Notes under the pieces: generated by a model | Databases searched by the model: none | What the model was told of the DNA's origin: nothing | What the model saw: the letters and a program-made list of their open reading frames with translations, nothing else | In this document: positions 29,383 through 40,753 of the stretch, piece by piece | Position numbering within the stretch: the stretch's first letter is position 1 | Layout of the letters: every line of letters begins with the position of its first letter | Position numbers and translations under genes: made by a program | NCBI RefSeq assembly: GCF_016428905.1 | Contig: NZ_JAELTQ010000017.1 | Span: 1 to 61,233 of the forward strand | Length of the DNA: 61,233 bases | Origin: Dyella sp. ASV24 | GTDB taxonomy: Bacteria; Pseudomonadota; Gammaproteobacteria; Xanthomonadales; Rhodanobacteraceae | Direction of reading: 5' to 3'

Positions 29383-30138
29383 ATGGGCAAGTTGAGCAGA
29401 TGGGGTGCCGCCATTGCGCTTGCAATGGGCGTGGGACAAGCCATGGCGTCATCGGCGCCGGCGACCGAGGACCAGGTTCGCCAGCTGATGGAAGTGGTCG
29501 GGCTTGGCAAGATGCTGCTGCAGATGAACACCCAGGCAGTGACTACGCTGGAGCAGTCGATGCCCTGCGTAAAGCCAGAGTTCTGGCAGAACTACATGGA
29601 CGCCAACCAGACCCAGCTGTTCATCGGTCGGCTGGTGCCGGTCTGGCAGCGCCATTTCACCTCCGACGAGATGAACGGCCTGCTGAAGTTCTACCGCTCG
29701 CCGCTGGGCCAGAAGGTCATCACCGAAATGCCCACCACCATGGCTGAAGCCAACCAGGCCGGCCAGCAGTGGAGCCACGAGCGCAGCGATCAGATGGTCA
29801 ACGAGCTCAAGCAGATGGGCACCTTGGATAGCACCGGCCGTTGTCCGGCCAAGATCGCTGCTGCGCCGGCACCCGCTGCTTCTGTGGCTGGGGCAGCAGC
29901 AGTCACGGCGACCGAAACCGGATCTGAAGCAGAAGAGGCCAAGCCGGCGGCGCACGCCACCCACGCCGCCTCGCACGCCAAGACCCCGGCCAAGAAGGCC
30001 ACCGCCAAGCCTGCGCCCAAGAAGACCACGCCGGCCAAGACCACCAGCAAGGCCCCGGCCAAAACGGATAGCAAGGCTACGCCGGCCAAGAAGGACACCA
30101 AACCCGCCACCCAGGCCAGCGGGCAGAGTGGTCAGTAA
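29383..30138 (+). CDS. DUF2059 exported protein with long Lys/Ala/Pro/Thr tail
   Basis: Encodes 251 residues. A signal peptide (ends near GQAMA-SSA) and a DUF2059 domain (LMEVVGLGKMLLQM, FTSDEMNGLLKFYRSPLGQK) occupy residues 1-150. The last ~85 residues are a low-complexity tail rich in AK, PAKK and TTKP steps, resembling histone-H1-like tails. The domain's function is unknown. The basic tail could bind nucleic acid or acidic polymers, but a periplasmic destination makes chromatin binding unlikely. ATG 29383 is preferred; GTG 29377 is also in frame. Confidence 0.82.
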   Translation: MGKLSRWGAAIALAMGVGQAMASSAPATEDQVRQLMEVVGLGKMLLQMNTQAVTTLEQSMPCVKPEFWQNYMDANQTQLFIGRLVPVWQRHFTSDEMNGLLKFYRSPLGQKVITEMPTTMAEANQAGQQWSHERSDQMVNELKQMGTLDSTGRCPAKIAAAPAPAASVAGAAAVTATETGSEAEEAKPAAHATHAASHAKTPAKKATAKPAPKKTTPAKTTSKAPAKTDSKATPAKKDTKPATQASGQSGQ

Positions 30139-30168
30139 TTGACCAGTTCCCTTTGGCCCCGCTATACT
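30139..30168 (+). promoter_or_regulatory. Sigma-70 promoter of rplU-rpmA
   Basis: TTGACC at 30139-30144, 18-base spacer, TATACT at 30163-30168. This is the strongest promoter match seen in the window, 68 bases before rplU, as expected for ribosomal-protein genes. Confidence 0.75.
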
Positions 30169-30235
30169 CCCGAGTTCGCCGGTGTCCATTTAGGTCCGGC
30201 GAGCCCAAGAGAATAACGACAGAAGGGATATTCCC

Positions 30236-30550
30236 ATGAGTTACGCAGTCATCAAGACCGGTGGCAAGCAGTACCGCGTTCAGCAGGGCGACGTCCTGCG
30301 CGTGGAGCTGCTCAACGCCGAAGAAGGCGCAGCCTTCACCTTCGACCAGGTTCTGCTGGTCGGCGCCGGTGAGTCGATCACCGTCGGTGCCCCGATCGTG
30401 GCCGGTGCCACCGTCAGCGCCACCGTGCGCAAGCACGGCCGTGCCGACAAGATCCGCATCATCAAGTTCCGCCGCCGCAAGCACCACAAGAAGCAGCAGG
30501 GACATCGTCAGCATTTCACCGAAGTCGAGATCACGGGCATCAACGCCTGA
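30236..30550 (+). CDS. rplU: 50S ribosomal protein L21
   Basis: Encodes 104 residues, close to 103 in E. coli. Opening [18 protein letters not shown] and the [20 protein letters not shown] rRNA-binding block are diagnostic. Structural protein of the large subunit. rpmA follows after 19 bases, the standard L21-L27 pair. Confidence 0.98.
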   Translation: MSYAVIKTGGKQYRVQQGDVLRVELLNAEEGAAFTFDQVLLVGAGESITVGAPIVAGATVSATVRKHGRADKIRIIKFRRRKHHKKQQGHRQHFTEVEITGINA

Positions 30551-30569
30551 GCAACTGGAGCATTGAGTC

Positions 30570-30827
30570 ATGGCACATAAAAAAGGCGTAGGTTCCAGCC
30601 GCAACGGTCGCGATTCGAACCCGAAGTATCTCGGCGTGAAGATCTACGGCGGCCAGGCCATCGAAGCCGGCAACATCATCGTGCGTCAGCGCGGCACCAA
30701 GTTCCATGCCGGTACCGGCGTGGGCGTGGGTCGTGACCACACGTTGTTCGCCCTGGTCGACGGCACCGTTGAGTTCAAGACTCGCGGCGCTGAAGGTCGC
30801 AAGTTCGTCAGCGTCGTCAAGGCTTAA
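30570..30827 (+). CDS. rpmA: 50S ribosomal protein L27
   Basis: Encodes 85 residues. [21 protein letters not shown] with the N-terminal tail reaching the peptidyl-transferase centre, then [24 protein letters not shown]. Full length. A terminator follows 20 bases later, so the ribosomal pair probably ends here rather than continuing into obg at full level. Confidence 0.98.
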   Translation: MAHKKGVGSSRNGRDSNPKYLGVKIYGGQAIEAGNIIVRQRGTKFHAGTGVGVGRDHTLFALVDGTVEFKTRGAEGRKFVSVVKA

Positions 30828-30846
30828 TTGCCTACGCGTTGAAGCG

Positions 30847-30872
30847 AAAGCCCCGCTTCGGCGGGGCTTTTT
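30847..30872 (+). terminator. Rho-independent terminator after rpmA
   Basis: AAAGCCCCGC-TTCG-GCGGGGCTTT stem with a stable UUCG tetraloop and a five-T tail (30868-30872). It separates rplU-rpmA from the downstream lipoprotein-obg pair. Confidence 0.94.
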
Positions 30873-30907
30873 GTTTCCAGGAAGGTGTTTATCAGAGGAC
30901 TGCAGGG

Positions 30908-32828
<1,921 letters not shown>

Positions 32829-32853
32829 GTGGGGCGCTCTGTTGTCTCAGCTT

Positions 32854-32880
32854 AAAAAGCGGCCATAAGGCCGCTTTTTT
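32854..32880 (+). terminator. Rho-independent terminator after obg
   Basis: AAAAGCGGCC-ATAA-GGCCGCTTTT hairpin with six T, 26 bases after the obg stop. Confidence 0.94.
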
Positions 32881-33790
32881 GTTTTGCTCCCTCTCCCCCT
32901 TGGGGAGAGGGTTGGGGTGAGGGGTCAATCTAGCCCCACCGTTTCATCTTTAGCCGTCACCCCGGCGTAGGCCGGGGTCCAGTTTCGTCAGTGGTCGGCT
33001 GTCGCTTCGTGCGTTATCGCGATCTGGCCGCTTACGCAGCGGGCGTTTCGATCGTCTGCCGACGCTCGAGTCACTTTTCTTTTGCTGGCCCAAAAGAAAA
33101 GTAACCCAAAGAAAATGGCCGTAAAGCCAACGCCCGCAGCATCACGATGGGATAAGCCCGAACGGGTGAGGAATCGTGTGGCTTGGCTACCTTCGCCTCT
33201 ACACAGCGGGTACGCCGGAGCGCTTCGCAACGCGCCATGGCGAAGAGGACTTAAAGCAGGCTTCGCTACGCTTTCCTATCGCTGAGGCTAGGGAGAGAGG
33301 ACGCTACGCTTCCCGACCGGTGGGGAGAACTCGACACCTAACGGCATGCCTTTCTCTTCTGTCTTGGCTTTAAGCACTTAGAGCAGGAGCAGCACGACCC
33401 GCCACGACGCGATGTGCAGCACCGCTGCACGAGCCGTCGGCCTTCGCTTTTGACCTTCGGGCCCCCTGTGCGGCGGTGAGGGGTGGACGATCAGGCCCGC
33501 AGGGGGATCGGCATGGATGCCGATTCCTTTTCGTCGGGGCAGGAGCCCCGTCGAAAAGCCCGGCCGCCCCTCACGGACTGGCCGGCATAGCCGGCCAGCG
33601 CCAAGCGGGGGTGCCTTTCTCTTTGGTTACTTTCTCTTGGGCAAGCAAGAGAAAGTGACTCGGCCTCCGGCAGGAGGTCGAAACGCCCGCCGCGTAGGCG
33701 GCCAGATCGCGGTAACACGACATCACGGCCAGACGCGCCGAGCGACAGAAAACCCATCACCTTCCGCCAGCCAACTTTTATCCCGCCCAC

Positions 33791-33814
33791 AAAAAAGCCG
33801 GCTTTCGCCGGCCT
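33791..33814 (-). terminator. Rho-independent terminator of rpsT
   Basis: Read on the minus strand: GCCGGC-GAAA-GCCGGC followed by six T, 36 bases after the rpsT stop. A textbook GNRA-loop intrinsic terminator. Confidence 0.95.
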
Positions 33815-33849
33815 TCATGCCAACCCGAAATTCAGTACGCGGAGCTGGC

Positions 33850-34113
33850 TTACGCCAGCTCGCGGATCTTCGCGTTGAGGCGGCTCTTATGGCGAGCAGC
33901 CTTGTTCTTGTGGATCAGGCCGCGGGCAGCGTAGCGGTCCATGACCGGCTGAGCGGCGGCAAAAGCCTCAACGGCGGCTGCCTTGTCCTTGGCCTCGATG
34001 GCCTTGACGACCTTCTTGAGGGCGGTGCGCACCATGGAACGGGCGCTGACGTTGCGCAGGCGGCGCTGCTCGGACTGGCGCGCGCGCTTCTTCGCGGACT
34101 TGATGTTGGCCAA
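33850..34113 (-). CDS. rpsT: 30S ribosomal protein S20
   Basis: Encodes 87 residues beginning [17 protein letters not shown] after the initiator. The start codon is TTG at 34113, as in E. coli rpsT, where the UUG start is part of translational autoregulation by S20; the same is plausible here. An AGTTCTACC leader precedes it with weak Shine-Dalgarno character. Longer frames reach 34242 but add no S20 sequence. Divergent from murJ, the usual arrangement. Confidence 0.97.
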   Translation of the reverse strand: MANIKSAKKRARQSEQRRLRNVSARSMVRTALKKVVKAIEAKDKAAAVEAFAAAQPVMDRYAARGLIHKNKAARHKSRLNAKIRELA

Positions 34114-34376
34114 GGTAGAACTCCGAAATGAATGCTGGGTTGGAAAAAGACTGGCAATTATGCGGTCAATGAGCCGCAGCGTCAACAGCTTAGCGTTGTC
34201 AAGGCATCCCGAAGGGCGCCGAGCCGCCGAATGGTCGGTCAAAGGTGAACCGAAGGCCCTGATTATGCCACGTATAAGCTGTCATCTTGCCACTCGGGGC
34301 TGTCACACTACGCGCCCTTTCGGCGCCGGGGCAGAGGGGCTAGGCGCGTCTCACCAGCAAAGGCACGTAAAGAGGC

Positions 34377-35984
34377 ATGAAGTCTCCCAGCATGTTCCGT
34401 GGGCTGCTGTCCTTCAGCAGCATGACCATGATTTCGCGCGTACTCGGTCTGGTCCGGGACATGTCGATCAACGCCACGTTCGGCGCCAATGCGGCGACCG
34501 ATGCCTTCTGGGTGGCGTTCCGCATTCCCAACTTCATGCGCAGGCTGTTCGCGGAGGGTTCGTTCTCCACCGCCTTCGTGCCGGTCTTCACGGAAGTGAA
34601 GGAGAAACGCCCGCACGAGGACCTCAAGCAGCTGATGGCGCGTGTGTCGGGCACGCTGGGTGGCGTGCTGCTGGTCATCACCGCATTGGGTGTCATCTTC
34701 GCGCCTCAAGTGGCAGCGTTGTTCTCGCAGGGTGCGGCTGATACCCCAGAGAAGTTCGCGCTTACCGCGCAGTTGCTCCGACTGACCTTTCCGTTCCTGC
34801 TGTTCGTATCGCTGACCGCGCTGTGCGGTGGTGCCCTCAACAGCTTCCATAAGTTCGCGCTACCGGCACTCACCCCGGTGATCCTCAACCTGTGCATGAT
34901 CGGCGGCGCGCTGTGGCTGTCGAAGTTCGTGCATCCCCCGATCATGGCAATGGGCTGGGCAATCCTGGTGGCTGGCCTGCTGCAGTTGCTGTTCCAACTG
35001 CCGTCCTTGCGCGGGCTGGATCTGCTTACGCTGCCGCGCTGGGGTTGGAGTCATCCGGACGTGCGCCGCATCCTGACGCTGATGGTGCCGACGCTGTTCG
35101 GCTCCTCCATCGCGCAGATCAACCTGCTGCTGGACACGGTGATTGCGGCCTATCTGATGACGGGCTCGCAGAGTTGGTTGTCGCAGGCCGATCGCTTCCT
35201 TGAGTTGCCGTTGGGTCTATTCGGCGTCGCGCTGGGTACGGTGATCCTGCCGTCGCTGTCGCGTCATCACGTGACGACGGATAAGGAAGGTTTTTCCAAA
35301 GCGTTGGACTGGGGCCTGCGCACGACGCTGCTGATCGCCGTGCCCGCGATGTTCGCGCTGATGCTGTTGGCCCGGCCATTGGTGGCCACCTTGTTCCAGC
35401 ATGGCCAGTTCACGCCGTTCGACACGCGTATGGCGACACTGTCGATCACCGCGTTGAGCTTCGGCTTGCCCGCGTTCGCGCTCGTGAAAGTGGCGCTGCC
35501 GGCGTTCTACTCACGCCAGGACACCAAGACGCCGGTGCGTGCTGGCGTGGCGTCGCTGGTGGCGAACATGGTGATGAACGTCATCTTCGTGGCTCTGCTT
35601 TACGTGCTGTGGGCGACGCCGGAACAACGGCAGCTGCCCTGGCTGGATGGCATTGCCGCTGTGCCGGGCCTGCATATGGCGCTGGGCATGGCGAGCGCCA
35701 TTGCCAGCTACATCAACCTTGGTCTGTTGTGGCATTGGCTGCGTCGGGCCGGGGTGTACCAGCGCCAGCCCGGCTGGGCGCGCCACATGCTGCGCCTGGT
35801 CTTGTCGTGTGCGGTGATGGTGGTCGTGCTGCTGGCGGGCATGCACCTATGGCCGGATTGGACTGATGCGGATAAATGGACGCGCGTGTGGCGTCTGGCC
35901 GTGCTGGTCGTGGCGGGCGGTGGCGCCTATGTCGTCACGTTGTTCGCGGCCGGTTTCCGTTTGCGCGAACTACGCGGTGTCTGA
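34377..35984 (+). CDS. murJ: Lipid II flippase MurJ
   Basis: Encodes 535 residues of polytopic inner-membrane protein (about 14 hydrophobic helices). It flips lipid II for peptidoglycan synthesis. Conserved MurJ segments: SMTMISRVLGLVRDMSINATFGA, DAFWVAFRIPNFMRRLFAEGSFSTAFVPVF, ADRFLELPLGLFGVALGTVILPSLSRH and YSRQDTKTPV. The RRLFAEG stretch carries the cavity arginine and glutamate needed for activity. Start ATG 34377. ribF follows after 48 bases. Confidence 0.97.
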   Translation: MKSPSMFRGLLSFSSMTMISRVLGLVRDMSINATFGANAATDAFWVAFRIPNFMRRLFAEGSFSTAFVPVFTEVKEKRPHEDLKQLMARVSGTLGGVLLVITALGVIFAPQVAALFSQGAADTPEKFALTAQLLRLTFPFLLFVSLTALCGGALNSFHKFALPALTPVILNLCMIGGALWLSKFVHPPIMAMGWAILVAGLLQLLFQLPSLRGLDLLTLPRWGWSHPDVRRILTLMVPTLFGSSIAQINLLLDTVIAAYLMTGSQSWLSQADRFLELPLGLFGVALGTVILPSLSRHHVTTDKEGFSKALDWGLRTTLLIAVPAMFALMLLARPLVATLFQHGQFTPFDTRMATLSITALSFGLPAFALVKVALPAFYSRQDTKTPVRAGVASLVANMVMNVIFVALLYVLWATPEQRQLPWLDGIAAVPGLHMALGMASAIASYINLGLLWHWLRRAGVYQRQPGWARHMLRLVLSCAVMVVVLLAGMHLWPDWTDADKWTRVWRLAVLVVAGGGAYVVTLFAAGFRLRELRGV

Positions 35985-36020
35985 GCCCGGCTCCGCGCCG
36001 AAACCCCGGGCGCGAGCCGT

Positions 36021-36026
36021 TATACT
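36021..36026 (+). promoter_or_regulatory. Putative -10 element directly before ribF
   Basis: TATACT at 36021-36026 places the likely transcription start at about 36033, the first ATG of ribF. No convincing -35 was found. If used, the ribF-ileS-lspA-ispH transcript would be leaderless at its 5' end. No FMN riboswitch is visible. Confidence 0.4.
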
Positions 36027-36032
36027 CGGCGG

Positions 36033-36986
36033 ATGATGAGACTTTCCAGGGATGTCGCCGGTTCCACTCTGGCGCCCGGCGGCAGCGTAGTGGCCGTCGG
36101 CGCGTTCGATGGCCTGCATCGTGGTCACCAGGCCCTGCTTGCGCAGGTGCACGAGCGCGCGGCCGAGCTTGGGCTTACCCCCATTGTGGTGAGCTTCGAG
36201 CCGTTGCCGCGGGCTTTCTTTTCGCCTGAGCCGGTACCCCGGCTTTCCAGTGTCCGCGAGAAGCTGCGTGGGTTCGATGCGGCCGGCATGGAGCAGGTGC
36301 TCTTGCTCCGCTTCAACCGCGCCCTTACATCGATGTCGGCGGACGATTTCGTGAGCCGCGTATTGGTGGATCGCCTCCACGCACGCGAGGTTTGGGTTGG
36401 TGCGGATTTCCGCTTCGGCCACAAGCGCAGCGGCGACGTGGCGATGCTGGAGCGGGTAGGGCCGGAGTTCGGCTTCACCGCCCGCACCATGCCATCAGTC
36501 TTGTTGGATGGCGCGCGCGTTTCGGCCACGCGGGTCCGGATGCTCCTGTCGGCGGGTGAGTTCGCCGGTGCGGCGCCCTTGCTGGGTCGTCCGTTTGTGA
36601 TCGACGGCAAAGTGGAATATGGCAAGCAACTGGGGCGCCAGCTCGGCTATCCCACCGCCAACATTCATTTGCGCGACCGCACAAGCCCGGTCCACGGTAT
36701 TTTCGCCGTGCGCGTGGGCCTGGGCGAGAGCGAATGCAGTTGGCCGGGCGTGGCTAGCCTGGGTGTGCGGCCCACGGTGAACGAAGTGCCGGAGCCGCTG
36801 CTGGAGGTCCACCTGTTCGATTTCGAGGGCGATCTCTATGGCCAGCGCATGGCGGTGGAGTTCGTGGCGAAGCTGCGCGACGAGCAGAAATTCGACAACC
36901 TGGACGACTTGACCGTCCAGATGGCTAAAGACGCCCGTCAGGCCCGTGAGCTGCTGGGCATGAATCCGCGTCTCAGCGAGGCGTAA
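36033..36986 (+). CDS. ribF: Bifunctional riboflavin kinase / FAD synthetase
   Basis: Encodes 317 residues. The N-terminal FMN adenylyltransferase domain has GAFDGLHRGHQALL (residues 23-36) and VGADFRFGHKRSGDV. The C-terminal riboflavin kinase domain has GRQLGYPTANIHL, GIFAVRVG and EVHLFDFEGDLYG. It converts riboflavin to FMN and FAD. Two consecutive ATG codons (36033, 36036) could start it. First gene of the conserved ribF-ileS-lspA-ispH cluster. Confidence 0.97.
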   Translation: MMRLSRDVAGSTLAPGGSVVAVGAFDGLHRGHQALLAQVHERAAELGLTPIVVSFEPLPRAFFSPEPVPRLSSVREKLRGFDAAGMEQVLLLRFNRALTSMSADDFVSRVLVDRLHAREVWVGADFRFGHKRSGDVAMLERVGPEFGFTARTMPSVLLDGARVSATRVRMLLSAGEFAGAAPLLGRPFVIDGKVEYGKQLGRQLGYPTANIHLRDRTSPVHGIFAVRVGLGESECSWPGVASLGVRPTVNEVPEPLLEVHLFDFEGDLYGQRMAVEFVAKLRDEQKFDNLDDLTVQMAKDARQARELLGMNPRLSEA

Positions 36987-37102
36987 CCGGCCCAAATCCG
37001 GTAACGTTGGCGCTTTCGCCGTAAGGGCTGAAGCGCCGGCCCTTTGGGCCACGGTGCCCATCGGGCGACACCCGTACCACTGAATCAGAGCGTCCCCAGG
37101 CA

Positions 37103-39985
37103 ATGACCCAGGATTACAAGAACACCATCAACCTGCCGCAGACGGAATTTCCGATGCGCGGTGACCTGCCCAAGCGCGAACCCAAATGGCTTGCCGACTG
37201 GCAGCAGGTGAATCGTTACGCGCAGATCCAGGAGCGCGCAGCCGATCGTGACAAGGTGTTCGTGCTGCACGATGGCCCGCCTTACGCCAACGGCGTGATC
37301 CACCTGGGCCATGCCGTGAACAAGGTGCTCAAGGATGTGGTGGTGAAGTCGCGCCTGCTGGCCGGGTTCCGCGCACCCTACGTGCCGGGCTGGGACTGCC
37401 ACGGTCTGCCGATTGAAGTCGCCGTAGAAAAGAAGTTCGGCCGCGTGGGCGACAAGCTCGACGCCGCCGCCTTCCGCCAGAAGTGCCGCGAGTACGCGCA
37501 GCAGCAGATCGACCTGCAGCGCACCGACTTCAAGCGCTTGGGCGTGCTGGGTGATTGGGAAAACCCCTATCGCACGATGGACTTCAAGTACGAAGCCGAC
37601 ATGGTCCGCGCCTTGGCGAAGATCGTCGGCAACGGTCACGTCGTGCGCGGCGCCAAGCCCGTGTACTGGTGTTTCGATTGCGGTTCGGCGCTGGCTGAGG
37701 CCGAGATCGAATACGCCGACAAAGTATCCCCGGCCGTCGACGTCGCCTATGACGCGGTCGATGCCAAGGCGCTTGCGCAAAAGTTCGGTGTGGATGCGGG
37801 TGACGCCATCGTCGCCATCCCCATCTGGACCACCACGCCGTGGACGCTGCCGGAAAGCCAGGCCGTGTCGCTGGGTGGCGAACTCGAATACGCCTTGATC
37901 GAAGGCCCGGCGCGCGATGGTCATCGCGTGCTGCTGGTGATCGCCAGCGCGCTGGTTGAGAAGGTGTCTCAGCGCTACGGTCTGGAAGGTGAATCGACGG
38001 TGCTCGGTCACGTCGCCGGTCAAGCGTTGGAAGGCGTGTTGCTCAAGCACCCGTTCTATACGCGCGAAGTGCCTGTGCTTATCGGTGATCACGTGTCCGC
38101 CGAAGACGGTACCGGCGCGGTGCACACCTCGCCCGATCACGGCGTGGAAGACTTCATCGTCTCGCGCAAGTACGGCATCGACACGCTCAATTACACCGAA
38201 GCGCGCGGTACCTATCGCGCCGATACGCCCGCCGCGCTCGATGGCACGGTCATCGCCGGCAAGCATCTGTGGAAGGCTAACGACGAGATCGTCGAGCTGC
38301 TGCGTCGTCGCGGTGTGCTGCTGGCCTTCGCCAAGATTGAACACAGCTACCCGCATTGCTGGCGTCACAAAACGCCGGTGATCTTCCGCACCACGCCGCA
38401 GTGGTTCATCAGCATGGAGAAGGAAGGTCTGTCCAAGACCGCGCTCGATGCCATTAAGCAGGTGCGCTGGGTTCCGTCGTGGGGCGAAGAGCGCATCGCC
38501 GGCATGGTGGGCGACCGTCCTGATTGGTGCATCTCGCGGCAGCGCACCTGGGGCGTACCGATCGCGCTCTTCATCCACAAGGGTACGCAGGAGCCGCACC
38601 CGGATTCCGTCGCGCTGCTGGAGCAAGTAGCCAAGCGCGTGGAGCAGGGTGGCATTGATGCGTGGTACTCGCTGGATGCCGCCGAACTGCTGGGTGATCA
38701 GGCGAAGGACTACGAAAAAGTCCTCGACGTGCTCGACGTGTGGTTCGATTCCGGCGTCAGTCACTTCGCCGTGGTGGGGCAGCGTCCCGAACTGCAGCAA
38801 GGCAAGGCGTCGAGCTACAAGGTGATGTATCTGGAAGGCTCGGATCAGCATCGCGGTTGGTTCCAATCCTCGCTGCTCACCTCGTCGGCCATGTTCGCCA
38901 AGGCGCCGTACAACGACGTGCTCACCCATGGCTTCACCGTGGATGCGCAGGGCCGCAAGATGTCCAAGTCGCTGGGCAACGGCATCGAGCCGCAGGACAT
39001 CATGAAGAACCTGGGCGCGGACATCCTGCGCCTGTGGATCTGCTCCACGGACTACCGCAACGAGATGTCGCTGTCGGACGAGATCCTCAAGCGCGTTTCC
39101 GACACGTACCGCCGTATCCGCAATACCGCGCGCTTCCTGCTCGGTAACCTGGATGGCTTCGACCCCGCCAAGCACCTGGTGCCGGTGGAACAGAGCCTCT
39201 TGCTCGACCAGTGGGCCGTGCAGCAGGCGTACGACACGCAGCAGGCCGTGATGGCGGCTTACGATCGCTACGACTTCCCGGAAATCGTTCAGCGCGTGCA
39301 GAACTTCTGCACCAACGAGCTCGGTGCGTTGTATCTCGACATCACCAAGGATCGTCTCTACACGATGCCGACCGAAAGCCACGGTCGCCGCAGCGCGCAG
39401 AGCGCGATGTACCGCATCGCCGAGGCACTCGTGCGCTGGTTGGCGCCGGTGCTCACGTTTACCGCGGAAGAGATCTGGCAGAACATGCCTGCTACGAGCG
39501 GGCCGGACGAGCGTAGCGAAAGCGTGCTGTTCGAAACCTGGTACGAAGGTCTGGCGTCGACACAGGGTTCGCCGGAACAGCGCCGCTACTGGTCCGACCT
39601 GCTGGCCATCCGCGATACCGCGTCGCGCGTGCTCGAAGGCATGCGCAAGGGCGAGCAGATCGGCGCCTCGCTGGAAGCGAAGCTGGCGATCCATGCTGAC
39701 CCTGCCATTGTTTCGCGCTACCAGCCGGTGGCATCCGAGCTGCGCTTCTTCTTCATCACTTCCGATGTGCGTCTCGACTTGGCGGGTGGCCAGTCGGCGG
39801 ACGCGGTGCTCACGGAGCTGGAAGGTGCGGACGTGTGGGTCTCGGCCACGGTCAGTGACGCCGCCAAGTGCGTGCGCTGCTGGCATCGCCGCGACGATGT
39901 CGGTACGCATGCGAACCATCCGGAGCTGTGCGATCGCTGCATCAGCAATGTGGATGGTCCGGGTGAGGATCGTCGCTGGTTCTAA
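37103..39985 (+). CDS. ileS: Isoleucyl-tRNA synthetase
   Basis: Encodes 960 residues, class I. HIGH-type motif HLGHAVNK near residue 68, [14 protein letters not shown], an editing domain with TTPWTLPES and [13 protein letters not shown], and a C-terminal zinc ribbon [12 protein letters not shown]...LCDRC. This is the bacterial IleS1 type, sensitive to mupirocin in general. Start ATG 37103. A long antisense open frame (37085-39919) is a GC-codon shadow. Confidence 0.98.
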   Translation: MTQDYKNTINLPQTEFPMRGDLPKREPKWLADWQQVNRYAQIQERAADRDKVFVLHDGPPYANGVIHLGHAVNKVLKDVVVKSRLLAGFRAPYVPGWDCHGLPIEVAVEKKFGRVGDKLDAAAFRQKCREYAQQQIDLQRTDFKRLGVLGDWENPYRTMDFKYEADMVRALAKIVGNGHVVRGAKPVYWCFDCGSALAEAEIEYADKVSPAVDVAYDAVDAKALAQKFGVDAGDAIVAIPIWTTTPWTLPESQAVSLGGELEYALIEGPARDGHRVLLVIASALVEKVSQRYGLEGESTVLGHVAGQALEGVLLKHPFYTREVPVLIGDHVSAEDGTGAVHTSPDHGVEDFIVSRKYGIDTLNYTEARGTYRADTPAALDGTVIAGKHLWKANDEIVELLRRRGVLLAFAKIEHSYPHCWRHKTPVIFRTTPQWFISMEKEGLSKTALDAIKQVRWVPSWGEERIAGMVGDRPDWCISRQRTWGVPIALFIHKGTQEPHPDSVALLEQVAKRVEQGGIDAWYSLDAAELLGDQAKDYEKVLDVLDVWFDSGVSHFAVVGQRPELQQGKASSYKVMYLEGSDQHRGWFQSSLLTSSAMFAKAPYNDVLTHGFTVDAQGRKMSKSLGNGIEPQDIMKNLGADILRLWICSTDYRNEMSLSDEILKRVSDTYRRIRNTARFLLGNLDGFDPAKHLVPVEQSLLLDQWAVQQAYDTQQAVMAAYDRYDFPEIVQRVQNFCTNELGALYLDITKDRLYTMPTESHGRRSAQSAMYRIAEALVRWLAPVLTFTAEEIWQNMPATSGPDERSESVLFETWYEGLASTQGSPEQRRYWSDLLAIRDTASRVLEGMRKGEQIGASLEAKLAIHADPAIVSRYQPVASELRFFFITSDVRLDLAGGQSADAVLTELEGADVWVSATVSDAAKCVRCWHRRDDVGTHANHPELCDRCISNVDGPGEDRRWF

Positions 39986-40017
39986 GGCAGATCAGTTGCT
40001 GGAGCGGCGTGCTTTTG

Positions 40018-40160
40018 CTTCCTCTCCCCTACGGGGAGAGGATTGAGGTGAGAGGCGGGTGCTCGCGGCAGAGCTTCTAAAGAGCAGACGTCGCTTCGCT
40101 TCAATCCCACCGCAAGATTGACCCCTCACCCCAACCCTCTCCCCGAAGGGGAGAGGGAGT
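40018..40160. repeat. Inverted pair of CTCTCCCC/GGGGAGAG elements
   Basis: Two related palindromic elements in opposite orientation at about 40020-40051 and 40121-40158, separated by roughly 70 bases, fill the ileS-lspA gap. The second, read on the minus strand, shares GTTGGGGTGAGGGGTCAATCT with the copy after obg at 32910-32931. The element ends 26 bases before the lspA start. Confidence 0.8.
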
Positions 40161-40184
40161 AAACGGCTCGCTAGATTGATACCC

Positions 40185-40676
40185 ATGAAACCCAAACCCA
40201 ACGCCCTCTCCTGGCTCGTGCTCTCCGCCGTCGTCATCGTGCTCGACCAGTTGAGCAAATGGTGGGCGCTCGCCGCGCTGCAGCCCGCAGGTACGCCACA
40301 TCCGGTAATCCCGGGTTTCCTCAACTGGACCTTGGCCTTCAACAAGGGCGCTGCCTTCAGCTTCCTTGCCGCGGGTGATGGCTGGCAGCGCTGGTTCTTC
40401 GTGGCACTTGCGGTGGTAATCAGTGGCGTGCTGGTGACGTGGTTGTCGCGCACGCCGCGTGCCGACTGGAAGACCGCATTGCCCGTGAGCCTGATCGTAG
40501 GCGGTGCACTGGGTAACCTTATCGATCGCTTGCATGCCTCGCAGGTCACCGACTTCATTCATGTCTACTTCCGCGAGTGGAACTACCCGGTGTTCAATCT
40601 CGCCGACTGTGGGATCACCGTAGGCGCCGTAGCGCTGGTGGTTTTCGGCCTGTTTCAGGGCAAATCCAAGGTCTGA
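40185..40676 (+). CDS. lspA: Lipoprotein signal peptidase (signal peptidase II)
   Basis: Encodes 163 residues with four membrane helices. It removes signal peptides from prolipoproteins such as those encoded elsewhere in this window. Catalytic aspartates lie in GALGNLIDRLHA and VFNLADCGI; also conserved are VIVLDQLSKWW and NKGAAFSFL. ATG 40185 is preferred to TTG 40176. Part of ribF-ileS-lspA-ispH. Confidence 0.97.
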   Translation: MKPKPNALSWLVLSAVVIVLDQLSKWWALAALQPAGTPHPVIPGFLNWTLAFNKGAAFSFLAAGDGWQRWFFVALAVVISGVLVTWLSRTPRADWKTALPVSLIVGGALGNLIDRLHASQVTDFIHVYFREWNYPVFNLADCGITVGAVALVVFGLFQGKSKV

Positions 40677-40753
40677 ACACACCCTCACGTACGGCTGCAC
40701 CGGCCGTGCGATAATCCGGCCCTGTCAGTCGACCCGATAGATCCGGAGCTTCC

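Larger units (their letters stand above)
32829..33849. repeat. 1-kb gene-free region of nested inverted repeats
   Basis: No gene is supported. From left to right: the obg terminator; a CTCTCCCC...GGGGAGAG element ending GTGAGGGGTCAATCT (32889-32931), shared with 40113-40158; a REP-like palindrome (32956-32982), shared with 90-116; a long imperfect inverted repeat with arms about 33013-33115 and 33617-33717 (roughly 80 percent matching by eye), each arm itself containing an AAAAGAAAAG-type hairpin; and the rpsT terminator at the right end. The 500 bases between the arms contain short GC hairpins but no coding signal I trust. Confidence 0.75.

Noticed and set aside
35985-36040. FMN riboswitch before ribF
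   Set aside because: The murJ-ribF gap is only 48 bases, too short for an RFN element, and none of its conserved blocks is visible.
37085-39919. 944-codon open frame antisense to ileS
   Set aside because: It is the complement of a GC-rich, strongly biased coding sequence; it has no family features, and ileS on the other strand is certain.
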